A stretch of DNA of 64,000 bases from Rhizobium favelukesii (lineage in GTDB: Bacteria; Pseudomonadota; Alphaproteobacteria; Rhizobiales; Rhizobiaceae), in NCBI RefSeq assembly GCF_000577275.2, contig NZ_HG916855.1, positions 1,674,001 to 1,738,000 of the forward strand, in the 5' to 3' direction. The notes under the pieces were generated by a model that was not told the DNA's origin, made no database searches, and saw only the letters and a program-made list of their open reading frames with translations. The position numbers and the translations under genes are program-made. Position 1 is the stretch's first letter, and each line of letters starts with the position of its first letter. Positions 55,266 to 63,542 of the stretch are shown here, one piece after another.

Positions 55266-57618
55266 CGAGGTCCCTCAGCCGCTTCATCGTGTCTATGATG
55301 GTGGTGCCAGCTTTCTGCTCGGCCGTGACCGACAGGTCTTCTCCGTCGGGGAACACCTGCATTCCCGGCTCTGTGCCGAGCGCCGTCACGATGTTTTCGT
55401 ACCGGACACGGGCGTGGGTGAGCTGGTTAGCCCAGCCGATGTTGCGGCGGTCCTCGGGCAGTGCCTCCAGCGTGATGATCACCTTCGCGAACCTGTCACG
55501 CATGCGTTCGAGGTTTTCCTGTTCGCTGATCACGTTCGTCCGCGCTAGGTGAAGGCACCCATTGAAGCATTCTAGGTGCTTGGGGCAGGGGTCGCTGGTA
55601 AAGCTATTCATACACAGGCCATAAGGCGTGACATGCAGTCCGTCTGCCTCGGCATTCAGGTAGTCGAAAGCCGCCTCGTCTCCGTACTCGCGCTGGACCT
55701 TACGGAACTCATCGACCACCGGACCCCGCGCCCTGTTGGCTGAGATAAGCTTGAAGACCTGCAGTGCCTTGTTGCCTAGCCGCTCCTCCGCTTCCGGAGG
55801 GAGATCGATGTTGGCAAGGTCCTCGGCCAGACTGCGATGATCGTACACGTGGCTCTGCTGAACGCTGCGCCGATTAAATTTCTTGGTGATGATCGTGTCG
55901 GCGACGCCGAGACGGAACAGCTCCGTGTTCTGAAGATGACGCAAAGCGTGCGTCTTCATCGTAAAGGCGCGATCCTCTTCGGTCAGTCCGTAGCGGGCGA
56001 AGATGCAGGTTTGACCGCCATAACCGCCAAGGATGTTTTTCAGGTCTCCAACATCCAAACGGCCAACGGCTGAGTAAAGCGTCGTATCCAAGACGCCGTC
56101 ATTACGCCCTTCGATCAAATTCCTTACCGGCACCACGAACATCATCTCATGGGGATAAAGAAGAGTTCCATCGGTCGTCCTCGTCGGGCTGGTATCGGAG
56201 AGCTTGGTGGCGCGGCTCTCACGGATATGGCGCTCCACGTCTCCCACACGGATATAGGCCGTCCGCCAGTCGATTTTTCCACCGAACGGGACACCCGCTT
56301 CATTCCGAACAGCAATTTGCTCTTGCGCAGGATTAGTCCAGAAAGCAGAGAGGCCACGCTGTGCCCTGCCTTTCTGCATGTCCTGTATTTTAGCCAGGAA
56401 CGATGGATTATAACTTTCCCGATAGGTTCGAACCAGTTCCTCCGGAAGATCGACATCCGTAAAAATGGCATTGCCTGTCATCCGAACATACATCTCTGAC
56501 GCAGGGACCAGCGCGTCATCGGTGTATTCTGGAAAGATGCGGCCCGTCGCCGTCTGCTGTCTCAACCGCTCTCGCAAAGGCGCAGTGATCCGCTCGATAT
56601 GATCTAGCGTCTCCACGAGAATCTGCTCGAACATTGGCGGTATGTGCTGAGTGTTCTCGTACAGCGCGACACCGTCCGTACGCTCGTCATCTTCCTGCTT
56701 CTCGGCAAAATGCCGGATCATCAACGAGCGAGAGAAGCCGCCATGTTCCCCGGCAGGGCGGCCATCGGCGTCGAAGTATTCACGCCATCTTTTCCAATCC
56801 AAAGGGAGCAGAGCAGTTTCACCAATCCGGAAGCCCATGATGATCTGCACACGGAATGCCGCGAACCGAATGGCGTCGGAGAAGGTACGCGGCGTCTCGG
56901 TGAAGACGATCCGAACCAGTTCCCAGAAGGCACGCTCATCTGGAAGCTTTGTGGCCGATTTTCTTTCGGCTAGGGATCGACGAAGGCCGTTCTTGCCGCC
57001 ATGAGCATTCTGCCTTTTGCGTACGGTTTCCGCCTGCTGCTGAGCGGACAGGGACTCGTTGGTCGGGTAGGGAGCGCAAAACCGGGCTAGGGATGGGATG
57101 TCTGCGAGCTTCTGACCGTCAAGGATGTTCCGCAAGGTACCGGCGAAGTCCAACGCCAATTTGCCGGAGGCCGCCGACTGAAGGACGGCATTGTAGGCTT
57201 GTTGTACTTGCTCAGGTTTTACGGCCCAAGGCGGCGTATCTTCGGCGGCGGGGGCCAGTCGCCGGATACCTTGTGCGACCTGGAACGCGCTCTGCGGCTT
57301 CGTCTTGCGGACAAGAAGCTGATGTATCAAAACTGCCTGGTACAGTTCACGCCAGTGCAGTGTCATCGGCCCGGCGGTAATCGGACTTTGATTCATCCTC
57401 CTTCTGATCTCGTTGAGCTTTTCATGCGCATTAGGATCGACCCCAACCTGCCCCAGATAAAGTGGGGGTGGCGGGAACATGCCGACTAGCCCGATCAGGT
57501 CCCAACGTGTTTCCTTGCTTACCTTTCCCTGGTCGTCGTAGTCGAGGTCCCAGATCAACCCGCGCTCGGCAGCCAACCTTTTGGCCGTCGCAATATATTC
57601 TGCATAAAACGGGTTCAT
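55258..57618 (-). CDS. Tyrosine recombinase C with zinc-binding tail
   Basis: A 786-residue tyrosine recombinase, longer than ordinary integrases. Catalytic residues can be placed as Arg in GFRIGETALL (about 262), His-x-x-Arg in THALRHLQNTELF (about 558-561) and Tyr in SHVYDHRS (about 591). Near residues 669-690 a Cys cluster CMNSFTSDPCPKHLECFNGC probably binds zinc, and a coiled coil follows (QENLERMRDRFAKVIITLEAL). Its start overlaps the stop of recombinase B by four bases. Confidence 0.85.
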   Translation of the reverse strand: MNPFYAEYIATAKRLAAERGLIWDLDYDDQGKVSKETRWDLIGLVGMFPPPPLYLGQVGVDPNAHEKLNEIRRRMNQSPITAGPMTLHWRELYQAVLIHQLLVRKTKPQSAFQVAQGIRRLAPAAEDTPPWAVKPEQVQQAYNAVLQSAASGKLALDFAGTLRNILDGQKLADIPSLARFCAPYPTNESLSAQQQAETVRKRQNAHGGKNGLRRSLAERKSATKLPDERAFWELVRIVFTETPRTFSDAIRFAAFRVQIIMGFRIGETALLPLDWKRWREYFDADGRPAGEHGGFSRSLMIRHFAEKQEDDERTDGVALYENTQHIPPMFEQILVETLDHIERITAPLRERLRQQTATGRIFPEYTDDALVPASEMYVRMTGNAIFTDVDLPEELVRTYRESYNPSFLAKIQDMQKGRAQRGLSAFWTNPAQEQIAVRNEAGVPFGGKIDWRTAYIRVGDVERHIRESRATKLSDTSPTRTTDGTLLYPHEMMFVVPVRNLIEGRNDGVLDTTLYSAVGRLDVGDLKNILGGYGGQTCIFARYGLTEEDRAFTMKTHALRHLQNTELFRLGVADTIITKKFNRRSVQQSHVYDHRSLAEDLANIDLPPEAEERLGNKALQVFKLISANRARGPVVDEFRKVQREYGDEAAFDYLNAEADGLHVTPYGLCMNSFTSDPCPKHLECFNGCLHLARTNVISEQENLERMRDRFAKVIITLEALPEDRRNIGWANQLTHARVRYENIVTALGTEPGMQVFPDGEDLSVTAEQKAGTTIIDTMKRLRDLDD

Positions 57619-59154
57619 GGGTGACGCTCTTGGATTCGGTCGGATTTCAACTCTTCAACGACCCGGCGGACCGCATCCATCGTGGCTTTGAGCTGCGCGT
57701 AGGCCGGAGACTGCTCGTTATTGCGTGAGGCAGATGCAAATTCGACAACGACCGGACGAAGGCTTTCGAGTACCTCCTCGTGTATTTCTGACTCGCCAAG
57801 CGGCATGAACCTGGAACAGGTGTAACAAGCCAAGACCGGGTTCTTCGTGCAAAGGCTCTGACCGAGTCCGCAGCCCCCGATCCCGGCAATGGGAACGCCG
57901 TGCGGTACGCCGCCAATCTGCTGGTCCGGTGGCAAGCCGAGAAGCATCGCCTTGTCGATAGTCTTGGTCTTCGCGATTTTGGCGATGTTGGAATAAATTG
58001 GCGAGATGGCGAGCGCCTCGTTGATGCGCTGTGCCTGCGCAGGAGACTTGTCGTAGTAGACGCTGGCGATGCGGTCGCTCGTCTGCCCCATGAACTCCGT
58101 GAGACCGACATGTGAGATACCACCATCGGCAAGACGTTGGGCTGCAGTGTGCCGCAGGTCGGTCGGTGACCAAGCGTCACCAGTCAGCTCCTCGGTCAGT
58201 TCCATGATGGCGCGGCTGACCCCCTGTGGCGTGAGGCCGAAGAGCAGGCGAGGGGGCGCACCCTCCTCCAGTTGGAGCGAACCCTCTTCCCGCCGTCTGA
58301 CCAATTCATTGAAGAGCGGTCCCCACTCGCGCTTGATCTTTCGCGTGATGCGGATGCGTTTGTTGTTGTCCTTCTGCTTGATGATCGACACGGCGACGTG
58401 CACCGCGCCCGTCGAGAAGAGCCGGACGTCAGCAAGCTCTATGCGTGCGATCTGCCCTGGACGGAACGCGTACTGGAAAGACATGACGAGCATGCAAGCG
58501 TCACGAACCTCTTCATTGTCGAGCGAAGCTGGGTCAACCGCCAGTTTTTCGCAGAGGCTGTCGATGTGATTGACGATCATGGCCTGCTGATCAAGAGGCA
58601 GGAAACAATCGCCAGCGCGAACGACGCGGTACTTGTCGACCCTCGGGCTTTTTTAATCCTCGTATGATCGAGGTTGACAGCGGAGACCAGTGGCCGATGT
58701 TCAGCCGACAGAGCGAGTGCAACGCTGCTCGCAATGCCCAGCTCTCATCTGCTTTCACATCTGATAGAACCTGAGTTGACCAGTAAGCTCGGCTGTCAAA
58801 GGGCGAGGATACAAATAGATACGCGACGGGTTCCAGTCCGCATCGTGCGATGTACCTAAGGACATTGGCAACCTTCATGATCACAGTGGTCGGATCAAGC
58901 CTCTGGAACCAGTCGACTACAACGTGCTTCATAACGATGTCCAAAACACCGAACGCATCAAAGTCGATAAACCGTTCGAGACCGTCTACGAGGATCGATA
59001 TCTTACCGCTCGACGATATGTCACGGATTGACCTCATCTCATTGTAGAAGTCATCGAAGTACCGAATGACAGGAGGCAGTGGTGGAAGCTTGGCAGACAT
59101 CCTCGTGATTTCGACTGACGGCGCTGAATACGGCTCGATAGCATTGTTATTCAA
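57615..59154 (-). pseudogene. Tyrosine recombinase B, one-base frameshift in an A-run
   Basis: The first 180 codons (59154 to about 58650) and the rest (to 57615) are in different frames. An A6 run at 58649-58654 (T on the plus strand) with one base removed joins them as GLKSPRVDKYRVVRAGDCFLPLDQQAMIVNHIDSL, giving about 512 residues. Catalytic residues are in FRPGQIARIEL, SPTDLRHTAAQRL and ASVYYDKS. A Cys group CGLGQSLCTKNPVLACYTC resembles those in Tn554-type TnpB proteins. It overlaps recombinases A and C by four bases each. If the shift is real, the element is probably stuck. Confidence 0.82.
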
Positions 59155-60365
59155 TGGTTTCGCTCCGGACTAATGCGCCTCAAGGCGTCCACGAACGTGT
59201 CAAACGTCTCGTCCCACACTTCGGCAAGAGTGGTTTCAAAGTAGGCCTTCGCATAGAGGCGGGGCATGTTGGACTCCTCCGACCAGCCGAAGTATTCCCG
59301 CAAATTCCCTTGAGCCGTGTCCAGATCGAGCCCTTTGTCCCGATATCGTGTCATTCGGACGACGGCAGACGTATGTCGAAGATCGTGACAGGAAACGCTG
59401 CCAAGGCCCTGTTTACTCAGAGATTTCCTCGCTTCCGGAGAGAGCGCTTTGGATGCCACCTCAAAAATCTCGTTCATGGATCGAAGCGACAGAGGCTTGG
59501 ATTTCTGGGAGATCAGAAGATGCGGATAGTTTGCTTTGCCTCGGAAGTTTTGAGCAAAGATCGGGATCAACTCGACAAACTCCTTGGATAGCGGGAGTTG
59601 CCGCCGTGACGGCGCGGTTTTCAAGCTCGGTTGCTCGTAGCGTGGGTCACCGTCGTGCGTCTCCTCGACGTCGAGCCAGTAATCCATTGCGCCGGTGTCG
59701 TAGTTGAAGTCTTCCTTGAAGGAATTGATACACAGAAGTGCTGCTTCACCGCGACGCAGTCCCAGACGTAGGAGAAGCATGAAGATGACGAGGTTGCGCC
59801 AACGAAGCGCCTCGGTTTTGAAGGGATTGCGTGCGGAATCTGGTCGAAAGATTTCATAGAGGTCCTGAACCACCGTCGAAGGCAGCGCACGGACCACCGG
59901 CCCCTCGGTAGCCTCGGGGTTGGGAGCAAGCTGGCGATACAGGACTTCGAGCCTGAGAAGCTTGGCCTCCATTTCGGCGGCGCGAGCGCCCAAAGAATTG
60001 CCCGTGTATCGGAGCATGTCGATCACAAAGCTCACCGCAGACGTCCACGTCGAGGCTTTGTCGAACCCGGTTATGATCGCTTCGTTGCGGAGTTGAGCGA
60101 GGAAGCCCAGCAGGACATTCTCAAGGCCGTCCGCGTCAGCCTCGGCGATCAAGCGGTCAAGGCAGTCGCGGCCGCGCTGACGATTGCACGCTTCATAAAG
60201 CCGATCCAAGGCTGTCAGGTGTTTGCGCCTGGTTGACGACTCCATCGTCGGTTTCAGCACATCGATCCAGATGGTCGCCCAAAACCGAGGTATGCCGTGC
60301 TGATCGACGCTGGCCATGCCGCGCAGCGTGGGTGGTAGCGATGACGAATTGAGGTTGACCGGCAT
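59151..60365 (-). CDS. Tyrosine recombinase A
   Basis: A 404-residue tyrosine recombinase. Catalytic Arg in RLGLRRGEAALL (about 205), HDLRHTSAVVRM (about 328-340), and Tyr in MPRLYAKAYF (about 370). The first gene of the operon. A short GC-rich hairpin lies at its ribosome binding site. Its stop overlaps the start of recombinase B by four bases. Confidence 0.88.
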   Translation of the reverse strand: MPVNLNSSSLPPTLRGMASVDQHGIPRFWATIWIDVLKPTMESSTRRKHLTALDRLYEACNRQRGRDCLDRLIAEADADGLENVLLGFLAQLRNEAIITGFDKASTWTSAVSFVIDMLRYTGNSLGARAAEMEAKLLRLEVLYRQLAPNPEATEGPVVRALPSTVVQDLYEIFRPDSARNPFKTEALRWRNLVIFMLLLRLGLRRGEAALLCINSFKEDFNYDTGAMDYWLDVEETHDGDPRYEQPSLKTAPSRRQLPLSKEFVELIPIFAQNFRGKANYPHLLISQKSKPLSLRSMNEIFEVASKALSPEARKSLSKQGLGSVSCHDLRHTSAVVRMTRYRDKGLDLDTAQGNLREYFGWSEESNMPRLYAKAYFETTLAEVWDETFDTFVDALRRISPERNH

Positions 60366-60370
60366 GTTGA

Positions 60371-60390
60371 CCCGCGCTCCCGAACGCGGG
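60371..60390 (-). promoter_or_regulatory. Hairpin over the ribosome binding site of recombinase A
   Basis: CCCGCG at 60371-60376 pairs with CGCGGG at 60385-60390, leaving an eight-base loop CTCCCGAA on the plus strand. In the minus-strand mRNA this loop reads UUCGGGAG, the closest thing to a Shine-Dalgarno before the ATG at 60365. A structure here could hold recombinase translation down. Confidence 0.4.
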
Positions 60391-60495
60391 CAAATGTCAC
60401 AATGCTGCTTCGAAAAAGCAACAGGTGAAACCGCCGTTTATCGAGGACATCCACAGGAACGCAACAAGCGGTTTGATTGCCAAAAGCAACAGACA

Positions 60496-60516
60496 CAAAA
60501 CCGCTCGGGTGTTCCA
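60496..60516 (+). repeat. attR-like direct repeat with variable core
   Basis: CAAAACCGC, TCGGG, TGTTCCA. Same arms and orientation as the copy at 50533-50553, different core. It lies 130 bases upstream of recombinase A, beside two AAAAGCAAC repeats. Confidence 0.5.
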
Positions 60517-60567
60517 TAATGTTGATTATGCCACATTGCAGTGTAAGGGGGTACATTCTATTTAGTA

Positions 60568-60770
60568 ATGCGACAGTTGGGCCAGTTAGAGATGCGACAG
60601 TCTTGCCTCTCGACGCGCTGGTCAAAGCCAACGTTGGGAGCAAGGATGACGATCTTCAGCCTGGTCGAGACCATGAGCGGTCGGAGTCGTCATGTCCTTT
60701 ATGATCACCATGTCGCAGAAAGAATTGCATCGCCTCGAAGTCATTCAGAAGATCCGTGATGAACGCAGAA
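60568..60770 (+). pseudogene. ISNCY transposase remnant with end repeats
   Basis: Two direct copies of ATGCGACAGT (60568-60577 and 60592-60601) are followed at 60692-60770 by MITMSQKELHRLEVIQKIRDERR. This is the N-terminal start of an ISNCY-type transposase (M-SQKEL-R-EVI), after which similarity ends. It is a decayed or truncated IS of a type other than the one in pntA. The sequence up to the aldo/keto reductase at 60869 holds nothing else I recognise. Confidence 0.55.
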
Positions 60771-60868
60771 GAGCATCCCCGGCTGCTGAGCCGAGGATTC
60801 ACGCCGCGAAACGGAAGCTTCGCCCCAGGCCGAGCATGTCGGATGGAAAATTCGGCCGATCAACGGCC

Positions 60869-61921
60869 TCATTTCACCGCAGCGGCCGGCCAGTCCATCA
60901 CATCCTCCTTGCCGCCCGCCAGACGACCGCGGCTGCCGGTAACGATGTCGTAGGGGAAGCCGAGCGGGATGGCGCTGGCGGTATCGAGGCGGGCGATCTG
61001 CTCTTCGGTCAGGCGAACATTGAGTGCTGAAAGATTGTCGTCGAGCTGCTCCTTGGTGCGCGGACCGATGATCGGCAGCGTTGTGCCTTTGGCTAGTACC
61101 CAGGCGATGGCGATCTGACCGGCAGGAAGTCCGGTTTCCTCGGCAATCGCCAGAACCGCGTCAACGGTTGCCGTCTTGCGATCGTCGCTTTCGCCATGGA
61201 TGACCGCGCCGAGCCCTTGTGCCCTGCCCGTCTCGCCCTTGCGATATTTTCCGGTGAGCAGACCACCGCCAAGCGGCGACCAGCTAACGGTGCCCAGACC
61301 GAAGGCATTGGCCATGGGGATCAGCTCACGCTCGACGGTGCGTTCCACGAGGCTGTATTCGATCTGCAGCGCCGAGATCGGCGACCAGCCGCGCAGGTCT
61401 GCAACGGTGGCGGCGGTGGCGACGCGCCAGGCTGGGAAATCCGACAGGCCGGAATAGAGGATCTTGCCGGAACGGGCGAGGTCATCAAGGCCGCGGACGA
61501 TTTCGTCGATCGGGGTGACGGCATCCGGCATATGCACCCAGAGAAGATCGATGCGATCGGTGTTCAGGAGCTTCAGGCTGGCTTCCACGGACTGGATCAT
61601 GGCCTTGCGGCTGTTGCCAGTGCGCTGCAAGCCGCTGGTCGGCGCATCGCCCAGCGAGAACTTTGTAGCGAGCACGATGTCGTCGCGCTCGCTAGTGATG
61701 AATTCGCCGGTCAGCGTTTCCGACTGGCCGAACTGATACTGGTCGGCCGTATCGATGAAACTGCCGCCGGCGGTGCGGTAACCGTCGAATATCTGCTTCG
61801 CAGTCTCTCGATCCGCGCCGTAGCCCCAGCCGGTGCCGAAATTGCCGGTACCCAGCGCCAACGACGAAACGCGAAGGCCGGTGCGGCCGAAAACTCTATA
61901 ACGCATGCTCATGTGCTTCAT
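60869..61921 (-). CDS. Aldo/keto reductase
   Basis: A 350-residue aldo/keto reductase (NADPH-dependent carbonyl reduction). It has FIDTADQYQFGQSE (catalytic Asp and Tyr), DIVLATKF (Lys), LLWVHMPDAVTP (His), SDFPAWRVA, WSPLGGGLLTGKYR, and the cofactor part LPIIGPRTKEQLDDNL. One of three closely spaced ATGs is the start; 61921 or 61912 are both possible. It diverges from a TetR regulator with two identical-style operators between. Confidence 0.93.
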   Translation of the reverse strand: MKHMSMRYRVFGRTGLRVSSLALGTGNFGTGWGYGADRETAKQIFDGYRTAGGSFIDTADQYQFGQSETLTGEFITSERDDIVLATKFSLGDAPTSGLQRTGNSRKAMIQSVEASLKLLNTDRIDLLWVHMPDAVTPIDEIVRGLDDLARSGKILYSGLSDFPAWRVATAATVADLRGWSPISALQIEYSLVERTVERELIPMANAFGLGTVSWSPLGGGLLTGKYRKGETGRAQGLGAVIHGESDDRKTATVDAVLAIAEETGLPAGQIAIAWVLAKGTTLPIIGPRTKEQLDDNLSALNVRLTEEQIARLDTASAIPLGFPYDIVTGSRGRLAGGKEDVMDWPAAAVK

Positions 61922-61959
61922 CCTTCTAAAAAGCGTTTCCGCTGGGCCTGTTAATTTAA

Positions 61960-62000
61960 ATGACGTTCGTCATGTATTGCATTTAAATGACGCTCGTCAT
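61960..62000. promoter_or_regulatory. Tandem palindromic operators between aldo/keto reductase and TetR genes
   Basis: Two copies of a 14-base palindrome, ATGACG-TT-CGTCAT at 61960-61973 and ATGACG-CT-CGTCAT at 61987-62000, with starts 27 bases apart and each preceded by TTTAA. Placed between a TetR-family gene and its divergent enzyme gene, they are the probable TetR binding sites. Confidence 0.75.
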
Positions 62001-62037
62001 ATATTTTGTCAAGGGCATTTTTAAAAAGGATCTGCCG

Positions 62038-62607
62038 ATGCGTCCGACCAAGGAACAGGCAAAGGAAAACCGACAGCGCATTCTCGATACAGCGGCAAAG
62101 CTGTTTCGCGAGAATGGCATCCACGCTGTCGGTGTCGATGCTGTCATGAAAGGGGCTGGCCTCACCCATGGCGGCTTCTACGGCCACTTCAAATCCAAGA
62201 GCGATCTTGCAGAGCAAGCGCTGGCCCATGCGATGCAGAACATGCTGGGTGCCAATGCCCTCAATGGTTCTTTGGACGATTTCGCAAAATCCTATCTTTC
62301 ACCAGAGCATCGCGCCGTCGTTGGAGCGGGATGCACCGTGGCCGCTCTTGGGCCGGAGCTTGCAAGACTGCCGGAAGCGGAGCGAGGCCCGGTGACAGAT
62401 CATATCCGCGGGTTGATTGCCCATATGGAGAACTGGCAGACGGAGAGTGGTTCCAAGCCTGACCGCAGCCAAGCGATCGCGGATGTCGCAAGCTTCGTCG
62501 GCGCTCTCGTCATGTCCCGGGCGGTGAACGATCCCGCCTTGTCCGACGAGATTCTGGAGAGCGTGCGCGACCGGGTGACCGGAAAGGACCAACCGATTTC
62601 GGCTTAA
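62038..62607 (+). CDS. TetR/AcrR-family transcriptional regulator
   Basis: A 189-residue TetR-type repressor. The DNA-binding region is NRQRILDTAAKLFRENGIHAVGVDAVMKGAGLTHGGFYGHFKSKSDLAEQAL (residues 10-60). The ligand domain contains GAGCTVAALGPELARL, typical of the subgroup that controls aldo/keto reductase or glutathione-related genes. Start 62038 has AAGGA upstream. It probably represses the divergent aldo/keto reductase and itself through the tandem operators. Confidence 0.93.
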   Translation: MRPTKEQAKENRQRILDTAAKLFRENGIHAVGVDAVMKGAGLTHGGFYGHFKSKSDLAEQALAHAMQNMLGANALNGSLDDFAKSYLSPEHRAVVGAGCTVAALGPELARLPEAERGPVTDHIRGLIAHMENWQTESGSKPDRSQAIADVASFVGALVMSRAVNDPALSDEILESVRDRVTGKDQPISA

Positions 62608-62761
62608 CACGAAGAAGACCGCGTAGCTCCCTCATGTGATCGAACGTCGAGATGGCGGATCTCCGGGACGAGCATAACGCGAATGCCCTTTCCCGGAGTC
62701 CTGGACTCTCACGGACGTCCGGCCATTCGCCGCCCCGGTGTCGTGATTTCATGGAGTTCGC

Positions 62762-63156
62762 TTATCGAACCCGAGGGCCGAGATCAAGTCGCATGGCGGA
62801 TCCATCCCTCCCCCCTCTGTGTTGGTCAAGCGTCTCCAAGACCTCTTTGCCCGGCAACTCAAGCCGCGCGACAAGTTCATCGGCGAGCATCATGCAGGGT
62901 CTCCGATGCCGCTCAAGGATTCCTTTCGCCCGATCGAGCTGCTCTTGGAGAATGCGGTCGACCCGTGCCATTAACTCAGGATCCAAATGGCCGATCTCTT
63001 CGAGACGGCGCCGACTGAGATCGCCATAGGAGGCAAGCTTCTCGCCCATGCCGTAGGATCGCTCCAAGGCGATGGCCGTCTTCGTGGCCTCGAAGAGGTC
63101 GGATCCATCGTTGCCTGCGACGCCGTCATCGTGACCACCAAGGAAGACCTCCTCCC
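62762..63156 (-). pseudogene. FtsH-like (peptidase M41) C-terminal fragment
   Basis: About 130 codons matching the last part of an AAA/M41 metalloprotease: EEVFLGGHDDGVAGNDGSDLFEATKTAIALERSYGMGEKL, then a long helical tail ELMARVDRILQEQLDRAKGILERHRRPCMMLADELV. The ATPase domain and the HExxH zinc site are absent. The fragment runs at its upstream end directly into a cut parE gene at about 63147-63156, a recombination junction. Confidence 0.7.
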
Positions 63157-63297
63157 GCTCGGCGCGCCAGCAATACGGCTGCAACGGCTTCTCAACCCCA
63201 TAATGAACCGGATCGCCGCCGGCGGATTCTCCGCGTAGATGTAGTCGCCAATTTCCTCAATATCCTGCGCCGCCGCGGGAGCGAACACGATATCCAT
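63147..63297 (-). pseudogene. parE: parE-type toxin, N-terminal fragment
   Basis: The first 50 residues of a RelE/ParE-family toxin (MDIVFAPAAAQDIEEIGDYIYAENPPAAIRFIMGLRSRCSRIAGAP). After that the frame runs into the M41 protease fragment and loses the family's C-terminal strand with its conserved Arg. The toxin is therefore dead while its antitoxin gene, overlapping at 63297, remains. Confidence 0.8.
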
Positions 63298-63542
63298 TAC
63301 CTGCGGTATTTCGCTTCGAGGCGATTAAGCACTGATGCTGCCGGGAGTCCATCGCCACTCACGACACCCTTGCGAATTTCTTCACGCAACGCCGACAACT
63401 TTGCAGCCCGCTGCTCTTCGCGTTCCTCAAGCATGCGCAGGCTATCGCGCACGACCTCGCTCGCGCTGGCATAGCGACCGCTTTTGACAAGCTCTTGCAC
63501 GAGAGCTTCATAGTGAGATCCAATGCTGTAACTCGCTGGCAT
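63297..63542 (-). CDS. parD: ParD-type antitoxin
   Basis: An 81-residue antitoxin of the ParD/CC2985 type: PASYSIGSHYEALVQELVKSGRYASASEVVRDSLRMLEEREEQRAAKL, a ribbon-helix-helix followed by a toxin-binding helix. The ATG at 63542 gives the family start; a longer frame exists. It normally represses its own operon and blocks ParE. Its partner is truncated by the junction downstream. Confidence 0.88.
   Translation of the reverse strand: MPASYSIGSHYEALVQELVKSGRYASASEVVRDSLRMLEEREEQRAAKLSALREEIRKGVVSGDGLPAASVLNRLEAKYRR

Larger units (their letters stand above)
50533..60516 (-). mobile_element. Putative integrative island with three tyrosine recombinases and a helicase
   Basis: About 10 kb between two direct repeats (50533-50553 and 60496-60516). 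It holds an oxidoreductase/HxlR pair as probable cargo and a six-gene minus-strand operon: recombinase A, B, C, two coiled-coil proteins and a RecD2-like helicase. Genes overlap or nearly touch throughout. Three consecutive tyrosine recombinases with a small coiled-coil protein recall Tn554-like and recombinase-in-trio elements. The helicase in the same operon is not part of either as I know them. The borders are inferred from the repeats. Confidence 0.6.

Noticed and set aside
58645..58660. Programmed minus-one frameshift at TTA AAA AAG in recombinase B
   Set aside because: The heptamer is right for minus-one slippage, but the downstream frame needs a +1 shift, so slippage of this kind would not make the full protein.
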